From Archangium sp. (GTDB taxonomy: Bacteria; Myxococcota; Myxococcia; Myxococcales; Myxococcaceae): 7,504 nucleotides of DNA. The translations under genes were made by a program, and so were the position numbers. The stretch covers positions 1 through 7,504 of the forward strand of contig JAEUJR010000277.1 of assembly GCA_016793585.1 (NCBI GenBank), in the 5' to 3' direction. Below, piece by piece: positions 1 to 5,089 of the stretch. Under the pieces are notes generated by a model. The model did not search any database and was not told the DNA's origin. It saw nothing but the letters and a program-made list of their open reading frames with translations. Numbering within the stretch: position 1 is the first letter of the stretch; the number at the start of each line of letters is the position of its first letter.

Positions 1-323
1 AGGGTGGTGCGATCGCCGCGGGTGCGCGCGTCGCGGGCGCGTCGCTCGAGCTCGGCCAGCGCGGTCAACACGTCATCGGACGACTCGTTCAACAGCAGCA
101 TCGCGTCGTTCGCAGTCGTGCCGCCGAGGCGAATCATCACCTCGTGCATGCGCTTCGCGTCATCGGTCGCGTACAGGAGCGGCCTCGTGCCTTCGCCGCC
201 CTCGTTGTTGCCGATGAAGAGCGCGAAGCGCCGCGTCGGACCCTCAGCCTGCGCGGCGCACGCAACCAGTCCTGCGATGACGATCGCGAACCGGCGAAGC
301 GACGCTGGCAGGGAAGGGGTCAC
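1..323 (-). CDS. Exported caspase-family protein (peptidase C14-like), partial, N-terminal 107 residues
   Basis: The gene starts at a GTG (323-321) overlapping the anti-sigma stop codon as GTGA and runs open to the left edge, so the C-terminal part is missing. The N-terminus is an export signal: basic RR at residues 10-11, a hydrophobic stretch to about residue 22, then either signal peptidase I cleavage after AQA (24-26 region) or lipidation at Cys22 in a lipobox-compatible LVAC. The mature part begins RRFALFIGNNEGG, then LLYATDDAKRMHEVM and repeated acidic/basic helices. This is the first beta strand and following helix of caspase-fold proteins (hydrophobic strand, G-N, then A..DA..). The catalytic His (usually in a YYSGH-like strand) and the Cys would fall just beyond the edge, so activity cannot be judged. 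No Shine-Dalgarno precedes the GTG, which fits translational coupling. It is the last visible gene of the sigma/anti-sigma operon and plausibly its effector. The family call is fairly good; the proteolytic role is inferred. Confidence 0.75.
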   Translation of the reverse strand, partial: MTPSLPASLRRFAIVIAGLVACAAQAEGPTRRFALFIGNNEGGEGTRPLLYATDDAKRMHEVMIRLGGTTANDAMLLLNESSDDVLTALAELERRARDARTRGDRTT

Positions 324-1093
324 AGCTTGAGGAAGGTTCGGTGAAACTGCTCTCCGGGCAACGGCAGACTGCCGAGCTTCGTCAGGTCGCCATGAGCGTC
401 TTGAAAGGCCAGACGCAGTGGCCCCGCGAGTTGATCGAGCGTGATCGGCGAGGCCGAGAGGAGAATCACGACGTGCTCCATGCCCTGGCCGGTGAACTCG
501 AGGCTCTCGGGGAGCCACACGACTTCTTTCGAGGCTCCGACGGCGAGGCTGCGGCCGTTGTCGACGTATATTGGGGTGATCTCGCCAGCGTCGTCGATGC
601 TCACCACCAGCGCGTACTTCCATGCGTCGGGCGTGAGTCCGATACGCACGCGCTCACCGGGGGCCAGCGCTTCGGCGACGTCACTCTTCGCCGACGCATC
701 TCGCTGCGGGCCCTGGCCTGCGACGACGACCTGCACCGACGCTCCACCCTTGACTCGAGTTCCCCCCACCGGTTCGACCCGCGACAACACCGCCTGCACT
801 CCGACGATCAACGTCAGCCCTGCTGCGAGCGCCATCGCCAGCTGAGGCCACTGCCTGCGAACCGGAGCCGGCTTCGAGGCCTGCCTCGCGGCGCGCTCGA
901 CTCCAGCGGCGAACCGGTCGAACGAGATCTCCTGCTCGAAGCGCTGCTGCTCTTCGGCGAACGACGCGATCGTCGCGCGGCACGCCTCGCACTGCTGCAC
1001 GTGCTGCGAGACCTCGTCACCGACTGCTTCACCGGCCTGGAGCCGGCGGAGCGTCATCGAGCCCGGGTGCTTCATGACGGCCATCGCACTCAC
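320..1093 (-). CDS. Transmembrane anti-sigma factor with zinc-finger motif and DUF4384-like extracytoplasmic domain
   Basis: This is a 257-residue protein that should bind and silence the ECF sigma factor encoded just upstream. An N-terminal cytoplasmic domain carries the anti-sigma zinc motif H-x3-C-x2-C (His31, Cys35, Cys38). A basic linker follows (RR at 79-80), then one membrane helix at about residues 84-103. The extracytoplasmic C-terminal domain (about 140-235) resembles DUF4384: GERVRIGL, YALVVSIDDAGEITPIYV, a WLPES turn, then GMEHVVILLSASPITL. The GTG at 1093 is chosen because a GGAGG lies 6 nt upstream (1104-1100) and it overlaps the sigma stop as GTGA; ATGs at 1084 and 1075 are in frame but too far from that site. 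The open frame continues upstream to 1423, but that stretch is out of frame with the sigma gene and shows no family resemblance. A DUF4384-like sensor fused to an anti-sigma suggests signal perception in the periplasm. The anti-sigma role is confident; the DUF4384 assignment is from pattern memory. Confidence 0.85.
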   Translation of the reverse strand: MSAMAVMKHPGSMTLRRLQAGEAVGDEVSQHVQQCEACRATIASFAEEQQRFEQEISFDRFAAGVERAARQASKPAPVRRQWPQLAMALAAGLTLIVGVQAVLSRVEPVGGTRVKGGASVQVVVAGQGPQRDASAKSDVAEALAPGERVRIGLTPDAWKYALVVSIDDAGEITPIYVDNGRSLAVGASKEVVWLPESLEFTGQGMEHVVILLSASPITLDQLAGPLRLAFQDAHGDLTKLGSLPLPGEQFHRTFLKL

Positions 1094-1635
1094 GCCACAC
1101 CTCCGTCGCCTTCGCGCAGCGCCTGGCCGGTGGCCTCGGTGAACGCGTTGAGTCGTTTTCGAATCGTCGGCACCGAGCGGCCGAGCACCGCGGCGACCTC
1201 TTCGAGCGTCATGTCGTCGACCCAGTAGTGAATGACGGCCGACTGCGTCTCGAGGTCGAAGGTCTCGAGCGACTTGCGCACGAGATCTCGCGCCTCGAGG
1301 CTGCTGGAGCCGCCGTGCGCTTCGCCCTTCACGCGCTCCATCGATTCGTACTGGTCGTGCCACGCCGCGCGCTTCTCTCGGAGCACGTTCAGGCAGTGGT
1401 TGGTGGCGATGGTGATCAGCCACGTCAGCGGGGAGGCCTCACCGCGAAAGGTCGTCTCACTCAACATCGCCCTGGCGAACACGTCCTGCATGGCGTCCTC
1501 GGCTGCCGTCGGGTCCTTCAACAGAAAGCGGCACCGCTGAAAGACGGCGCCGCCGTACGTCGAATACAGCTGCTTCAGCCACGCCCGCCCGGCGCTCTTG
1601 CCACCATCGATGACTTCGAAGGCCGGGCGGTTCAT
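1090..1635 (-). CDS. ECF-type RNA polymerase sigma factor (sigma-70 family)
   Basis: The 181-residue protein has the two-domain ECF architecture. Region 2 (about residues 21-89) includes AAEDAMQDVFARA, the core-binding/-10 helix, and PLTWLITIATNHCLNVLREKR, the typical W-L..IA.N...D/N..R segment. After a Gly/Ser linker (about 104-114), region 4 (about 118-172) ends in a helix-turn-helix, MTLEEVAAVLGRSVPTIRKR (142-161), which reads the -35 element. There is no C-terminal extension, so regulation most likely comes from the adjacent anti-sigma factor, whose start overlaps this stop codon by 4 nt. The ATG at 1635 lies 9 nt after the lipoprotein stop. The preceding bases (CGTCCCC) show no Shine-Dalgarno, so expression may depend on read-through translation from the upstream gene or on a weak site. 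Family assignment is secure; the ECF subgroup and regulon are unknown. Confidence 0.94.
   Translation of the reverse strand: MNRPAFEVIDGGKSAGRAWLKQLYSTYGGAVFQRCRFLLKDPTAAEDAMQDVFARAMLSETTFRGEASPLTWLITIATNHCLNVLREKRAAWHDQYESMERVKGEAHGGSSSLEARDLVRKSLETFDLETQSAVIHYWVDDMTLEEVAAVLGRSVPTIRKRLNAFTEATGQALREGDGGVA
1100..1104 (-). promoter_or_regulatory. Ribosome binding site of the anti-sigma gene (decides its start)
   Basis: A perfect GGAGG on the minus strand lies inside the last codons of the sigma gene, 6 nt before GTG 1093. It is 15 nt from the alternative ATG at 1084, which argues for the GTG as the true start. Confidence 0.7.
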
Positions 1636-1644
1636 GGGGACGAA

Positions 1645-2601
1645 TCAGGGAGCGTACTCGGCGGTGGCGAAGGCGCACGCCGTCTCGGCACCGTAGTTCC
1701 CCGTCTGCGCGGTCGCCCAGGAGGCGTTCAGGTAGCGCGAGGCGAAGCCGTTGTCCCAGCACTCCGAGGCCGTCGCGGGGCCCTGCAGGTCGCCACCCGT
1801 CGCGCGCGCGTCGCTGCGGCCCGCGCCACCCTGCTGCCAGCGGCTCTTCACGGTGAGCACCTCGACGCCGGGGCCGGTGATCCAGTTCTTGTTCATGCGG
1901 AACTCGAAGGAGCCGCCGTTCGCCGGCACTTCACGGTACTTGTAGTTCACGTCGACGAGCTGGCCCGTCTCGCCGTCCTTCACCTTCTGGAAGAGCGCGT
2001 CGATCGACACCTCGGCGCCAGCGGTCTGCTTCGAGTACGTGTAGCTGGCGACGCCGACGTTCGAGTCGTGCTCGGGCAACGTCTGGGTCTTGTCCCAGTC
2101 GAGCAGGAAGGTGCCGGTGCCCAGCTTGTCTCCGGTCGAGACGTGCGAGCCCGAGAGAATGGTGCGGAACGCGGAGTCACCTTCGGTCTTGCCCTTCGCC
2201 TCGAGCAGGTAGTCGAACTGGTTCTGCGCCGTCATGGTGACGGTGAACTTGAAGGTGTTCGGCGAGAGCGCGTCGGTGTGCGGGCCCCAGACGGCCACGT
2301 TGCCGTTCACGCTGGTAGGCGGGTACTCGACGATCTTCTCGACGAGGTTCAGCACCGCGCCGCCGGCCGCGTTGACCGTCACCGTCACGCCGCGGGTCAG
2401 CTTGTAGAACTCGGAGATCTGCCCCTCGACGCCGTCGCGACGCGTGCCTTCGGCAGTCAGCGCGGTCTTGTTCTCGGGCAGGTTCAACTTCACGGTCTCG
2501 CTGCGCGGAAAGCCCTGGCGAAACGGCTCGCCCTTGTCGACGCCGCAGCCCGTCACCGCCAGCCCCGCCACCGCCACTGCCGCCATCATCAGTCGCTTCA
2601 T
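1645..2601 (-). CDS. Secreted lipoprotein of unknown function
   Basis: I do not recognise this family. The 318-residue product starts at ATG 2601, preceded by GGGAG with a 5-nt gap (2611-2607); the open frame extends 18 codons further up but those lack a signal sequence. The N-terminus is a lipoprotein signal: MKRLMM, a hydrophobic core, and lipobox VTGC with Cys19 as the lipidated residue. The residue after Cys is Gly rather than Asp, and the periplasmic side is polar and acidic, consistent with outer-membrane sorting, though myxobacterial sorting rules are not settled. The body is rich in alternating hydrophobic/polar strands (e.g. FKFTVTMTAQ, GTFLLDWDKTQ, SFEFRMNKNW), suggesting a beta-rich fold. 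The C-terminal tail holds the only other two cysteines, Cys281 in ECWDNGF and Cys309 in ACAF, a likely disulfide. It is the first gene of the operon with sigma, anti-sigma and caspase genes, 9 nt before the sigma start, so it may be a regulon member or part of the sensory input (inference). Confidence 0.85.
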   Translation of the reverse strand: MKRLMMAAVAVAGLAVTGCGVDKGEPFRQGFPRSETVKLNLPENKTALTAEGTRRDGVEGQISEFYKLTRGVTVTVNAAGGAVLNLVEKIVEYPPTSVNGNVAVWGPHTDALSPNTFKFTVTMTAQNQFDYLLEAKGKTEGDSAFRTILSGSHVSTGDKLGTGTFLLDWDKTQTLPEHDSNVGVASYTYSKQTAGAEVSIDALFQKVKDGETGQLVDVNYKYREVPANGGSFEFRMNKNWITGPGVEVLTVKSRWQQGGAGRSDARATGGDLQGPATASECWDNGFASRYLNASWATAQTGNYGAETACAFATAEYAP

Positions 2602-2606
2602 GTGTT

Positions 2607-2611
2607 CTCCC
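2607..2611 (-). promoter_or_regulatory. Ribosome binding site of the lipoprotein gene
   Basis: GGGAG on the minus strand, 5 nt before ATG 2601. It supports that Met over the in-frame upstream start and is the only clear Shine-Dalgarno at the head of the four-gene operon. Confidence 0.65.
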
Positions 2612-2615
2612 GTTT

Positions 2616-2638
2616 GGTGTGTGCCCGGTGTGTCCGGG
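2616..2638 (-). repeat. Short direct repeat GGTGTGT (period 11) with a small overlapping hairpin
   Basis: GGTGTGT occurs at 2616-2622 and again at 2627-2633. The second copy sits inside CCCGG-TGTGT-CCGGG (2624-2638), a perfect 5-bp stem with a 5-nt loop. It lies 23-37 nt before the lipoprotein start codon, thus in its mRNA leader if transcription starts further upstream. Function unknown. Confidence 0.4.
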
Positions 2639-2656
2639 TTCGCAGGGTTGGACACA
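2629..2656 (-). repeat. Inverted repeat TGTGTCC / GGACACA in the lipoprotein leader
   Basis: Perfect 7-bp arms at 2629-2635 and 2650-2656 with a 14-bp spacer. In the minus-strand transcript this would form a stem-loop 28-55 nt before ATG 2601. It shares bases with the 2624-2638 hairpin, so the two RNA structures would exclude each other. As DNA it could instead be an operator half-site pair. Either role is inference. Confidence 0.45.
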
Positions 2657-2710
2657 GCCCTTGCGGGAAACGGAAAGCTCCACGACGCGGCTGATGTTCC
2701 TCAGTCGTTT

Positions 2711-2722
2711 CGCAAACTTGCG
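2711..2722. promoter_or_regulatory. Operator-like palindrome CGCAA-AC-TTGCG
   Basis: Perfect 5-bp arms with a 2-bp centre, next to the AT-rich core of the divergent region and roughly midway between the two start codons. The position suits a regulator controlling one or both promoters, but arms this short can occur by chance. Confidence 0.25.
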
Positions 2723-2790
2723 TCGATATTCTGCCACTGAAAAGCGATGCGAGGTTGAAGGCCGCCCAGTAGAGGACGCGCACTCAACCC

Positions 2791-2797
2791 GGAGGAG
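2791..2797 (+). promoter_or_regulatory. Ribosome binding site of the M48 gene
   Basis: GGAGGAG lies 9 nt before ATG 2807, a strong match to the anti-Shine-Dalgarno sequence that fixes the start of the metalloprotease gene. Confidence 0.75.
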
Positions 2798-2806
2798 TTC
2801 GTCACC

Positions 2807-3610
2807 ATGCGCCACATTCTCATCGCTGCCGTTCTTTCACTCACCGCCTGCACGATGATGCAGCGTTCGCAGACCGAGCAGATCGTCGCCGCGACGCTGA
2901 TCTCGGATCAGCAGGAGACCGACCTCGGCTTTCAGGTGCACGAAGAGCTGAAGAAGGAGAACACGAAGTTCCTCGAGAACCCCGAGGTCGGCTTCTACGT
3001 GAACGGGCTGGTGCAGAAGATCTTGCCGCTCGCGAGCGCCGATCGCCCGAACGTGAAGTGGCAGTACTTCGTGATCGACGACCCCAAGACGGTGAACGCG
3101 TTCGCCACGCCGGGCGGCCGCATCTACGTCTACACGGGGCTGCTGCTGACGGCCGAGACCGAGGCCGAGATCGTCGGCGTGCTCGGGCATGAGCTTGGGC
3201 ACGTCGTGGCTCGTCACTCCGCCCGCCAGCTGGTCGCGGCCAAGGGCCTCGAGACGGTGGGCGCGATGGCGCTGGGCAAGAACCCGAGTGACATCGCCGT
3301 GCTCGCCGCCGGGCTGGTCGGCAAGGGCTCGATCATGGCCTACGGCCGCGACATGGAGCTCGAGGCGGATCAGTACGGCGCGAAGTACGCGAACGCGGCG
3401 GGCTACGACCCCCGTGGGCTCGCGACGTTCTTCGAGAAGCTGAAGGCGAAGGGCGACGTGCCGGAGTTCCTCACGTTCCTCTCGACCCACCCCTCGAACA
3501 ACGAGCGCATCGAGAAGATCGTCGCGTCGATTGCCGCCAACAACTACCAGTCGAAAGAGCTCGGCGCCGCGTCGCTCAAGGCGATTCAGGCCAAGATCCC
3601 CACGAAGTGA
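2807..3610 (+). CDS. M48-family zinc metalloprotease, lipoprotein
   Basis: The 267-residue protein should be a membrane-anchored zinc protease of the envelope, similar in layout to the bacterial M48 lipoproteins and BepA/LoiP-type quality-control proteases. The signal peptide ends in lipobox LTAC with Cys15. The catalytic motif HELGH is at 128-132 (zinc ligands His128 and His132, catalytic Glu129). The third ligand is Glu186 in MELEADQYG (183-191), the family's ExEAD pattern. The family's conserved strand NAFATPGGRIYVYTGLL begins at residue 97, and the late STHP motif (S-x-H-P, 'STHPSNNERI') is present. All catalytic parts are intact. The C-terminus stops about 30 residues after STHP, with no TPR domain, so it is the short form rather than BepA. 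It is transcribed alone on the plus strand, divergent from the sigma-factor operon and convergent with the DUF4340 gene. Natural substrates are unknown; folding quality control of outer-membrane proteins is an inference from the family. Confidence 0.95.
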   Translation: MRHILIAAVLSLTACTMMQRSQTEQIVAATLISDQQETDLGFQVHEELKKENTKFLENPEVGFYVNGLVQKILPLASADRPNVKWQYFVIDDPKTVNAFATPGGRIYVYTGLLLTAETEAEIVGVLGHELGHVVARHSARQLVAAKGLETVGAMALGKNPSDIAVLAAGLVGKGSIMAYGRDMELEADQYGAKYANAAGYDPRGLATFFEKLKAKGDVPEFLTFLSTHPSNNERIEKIVASIAANNYQSKELGAASLKAIQAKIPTK

Positions 3611-3616
3611 TCACTT
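3605..3616. repeat. 12-bp palindrome spanning two abutting convergent stop codons
   Basis: AAGTGATCACTT is self-complementary. Its centre TGATCA provides the TGA stop of the plus-strand M48 gene (3608-3610) and the TGA stop of the minus-strand DUF4340 gene (3613-3611). There is no loop and no T-tract, so it is not a standard intrinsic terminator. Confidence 0.8.
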
Positions 3617-5077
3617 GCCGGCGTCGGTGGTGGGCACGTCGAGCAGATCGTCCACCGCCCACGGCAGCTCGTTGAAGCGCGAGCTGTCGATCTCGACGAT
3701 CGCCTTCCGGGCGCCCACGGCGTAGGAGCTGCCGGCCTTGCCGATCAGCTCCTTGCCGAGCACCAGCGTGGCGAGCTCGGTGGTGCCCGAGAAGAGCTTC
3801 ACCGTGCGCGCGTGCTTCGCGTCGAGGCTGTAGGTCTCGAGCACCTTCTGATCGGGCTTCTCGACGACGAGCGAGCCCGCCTTGATGGCCGACAGCGTCC
3901 ACAACAGGGTGGCCACCTTGTAGGCCTTCGCCTGGCCGCTCTTCGGGGCCGTCACCCGCCACGACTCGAGGCTCGCGTCGGGAGCGTCGCGCTCGACGAC
4001 TACTTCGGGCACGTCGGGCGCGCCGATCACGATCTTCGTCACCGTCTGCTTGGCGAACGGAATGAGCGACTTGTCGCGCAGCTCGAGGGCGTTGCGATCG
4101 AAGGCCGTGCGCGCGCTGAGGCTCACCTGCGCGAGCACCTTGCCGTTGGCGTCTTCTCGCAGGCCGTAGAGCAGGTCGCCCGCGTCGGCGTTCGGCACCG
4201 CGAGCTTGAACGTGACGGGGCCGGTCGAGAGGGTGAGGGTGGCGCTCGCGAGCGGCGTCGCGAAGCCGAGCGAGGCCAGTCGTTCGTCGGTGGGCTCTCC
4301 GGGGAAGGCCGTGGCGCGCTCCCCACGAATGCCACCCAGCACCGAGTTGACGGTGACCGTGTCGGCGAGCGTCGTCTCGGGTCGCGTGAGCCGCCAGAGC
4401 TTGTCGTCGCCGCGCACGATCTCCCAGTCGTTCACCTTCGACTTGAGCGCGAACTTCTCGAGCTTCGCGTCGTCGATGGCGAACACCTCTTTGTCGCGCA
4501 GATCGAAGGTCGTCTTCGCGAGCGACCAGCGCACGCCGCCTTCGGCCATGTGCACGGTGCGGGAGCCGTTCTTTCGCATGTAGAACGTGCCGTCGAACGG
4601 GTTCTCGATGCCGCCCTCGAGCTTCGTGGTGCGCTCCACGCCGTCGACCTCGGCGTCGGCCTCGACGGTGAAGCCCGGCTGATCGAGCCCGTACGTCTTG
4701 AGCTCGGCGTCGGTGGCCTCTCCGTCGAGCGTGGTCTTGAAGCGCGCGGTCTGCAGCTGGCTCAAGAGGCCGTCGACCACGAGCGGGTCGACCTTCGAGT
4801 GCACGGGGGCGGTGATCTTCCACGGCTCGCCGGGGGCCCGCTCGAGCACCGTCGTCTCGCCCTTCGTGGTGACGACGACGCGGCGGAACTCGACCTGGGC
4901 GGCGCCTGCGTCTCTGCGTTCGGGCGTGTCGGTCGCGAACAGGCGCTCGTCGGCAGACTTCTTCTGGGCGGCCTTCTCGTCTTTCTCGTACACGCCCTTC
5001 CACGCGAACAGCGCGACGCCGCCGGCGATCACCAGCAGGCCGCCCAGCATCACCAGCGTCTTCTGCATCTGATTCAT
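3611..5077 (-). CDS. Membrane-anchored DUF4340 protein with three internal repeats
   Basis: The 488-residue protein has a single N-terminal membrane anchor (about residues 8-26, after the basic start MNQMQK) and a large extracytoplasmic part. It matches the DUF4340 proteins that commonly sit beside GldF/GldG-type ABC operons. Three repeats of about 143 residues can be seen: W-K-I-T-A-P at 86-91, W-R-L-T-R-P at 228-233 and W-R-V-T-A-P at 373-378. Each is followed 42-43 residues later by a YGL/LGF/YSL turn (129, 270, 416), and repeats 1 and 2 end in LRDK (193-196, 333-336). ATG 5077 lies 12 nt after the GldG-like stop codon with only a weak AAGAAG-like ribosome site; a second in-frame Met at residue 4 is possible. 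It is the last gene of the operon. No enzymatic motif is visible; a structural or substrate-handling role with the transporter is inferred. Confidence 0.85.
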   Translation of the reverse strand: MNQMQKTLVMLGGLLVIAGGVALFAWKGVYEKDEKAAQKKSADERLFATDTPERRDAGAAQVEFRRVVVTTKGETTVLERAPGEPWKITAPVHSKVDPLVVDGLLSQLQTARFKTTLDGEATDAELKTYGLDQPGFTVEADAEVDGVERTTKLEGGIENPFDGTFYMRKNGSRTVHMAEGGVRWSLAKTTFDLRDKEVFAIDDAKLEKFALKSKVNDWEIVRGDDKLWRLTRPETTLADTVTVNSVLGGIRGERATAFPGEPTDERLASLGFATPLASATLTLSTGPVTFKLAVPNADAGDLLYGLREDANGKVLAQVSLSARTAFDRNALELRDKSLIPFAKQTVTKIVIGAPDVPEVVVERDAPDASLESWRVTAPKSGQAKAYKVATLLWTLSAIKAGSLVVEKPDQKVLETYSLDAKHARTVKLFSGTTELATLVLGKELIGKAGSSYAVGARKAIVEIDSSRFNELPWAVDDLLDVPTTDAGK

Positions 5078-5089
5078 GGGCGGCTTCTT

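Larger units (their letters stand above)
2602..2806. promoter_or_regulatory. Divergent intergenic region between the lipoprotein-sigma operon and the M48 protease gene
   Basis: These 205 bp separate two divergent transcription units and must hold promoters for both. It is less GC-rich than the genes, with an AT-rich core around 2723-2731 (GATATTCT). I could not assign a convincing -35/-10 pair on either strand. A GGAAC (minus strand, 2702-2698), the usual ECF -35 core, has no CGTC-type -10 at the normal 16-17 nt distance. The region contains several short inverted repeats, listed separately. No small open reading frame with a plausible ribosome site was seen. Confidence 0.6.

Noticed and set aside
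4..330. Plus-strand open frame of 108 codons at the left edge
   Set aside because: The minus strand here encodes an exported caspase-like N-terminus with a coupled GTG start; the plus frame is Ser/Arg-rich and without family features.
1094..1423. Upstream extension of the anti-sigma open frame
   Set aside because: This stretch overlaps the sigma gene in another frame and encodes Arg-rich sequence with no homology; a GGAGG-preceded GTG at 1093 gives the expected anti-sigma N-terminus.
1228..2694. Plus-strand open frame of 488 codons
   Set aside because: It lies antisense to the sigma and lipoprotein genes and has low-complexity Arg/Val/Ala composition without signal or motif.
2693..2702. Possible ECF promoter, GGAAC on the minus strand as -35
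   Set aside because: A CGTC-type -10 occurs only 8-9 nt downstream, far short of the usual 16-17, and none lies at the right distance.
3605..3616. Palindrome as an intrinsic terminator
   Set aside because: It has no loop, a stem too short and AT-rich, and no following T-tract on either strand.
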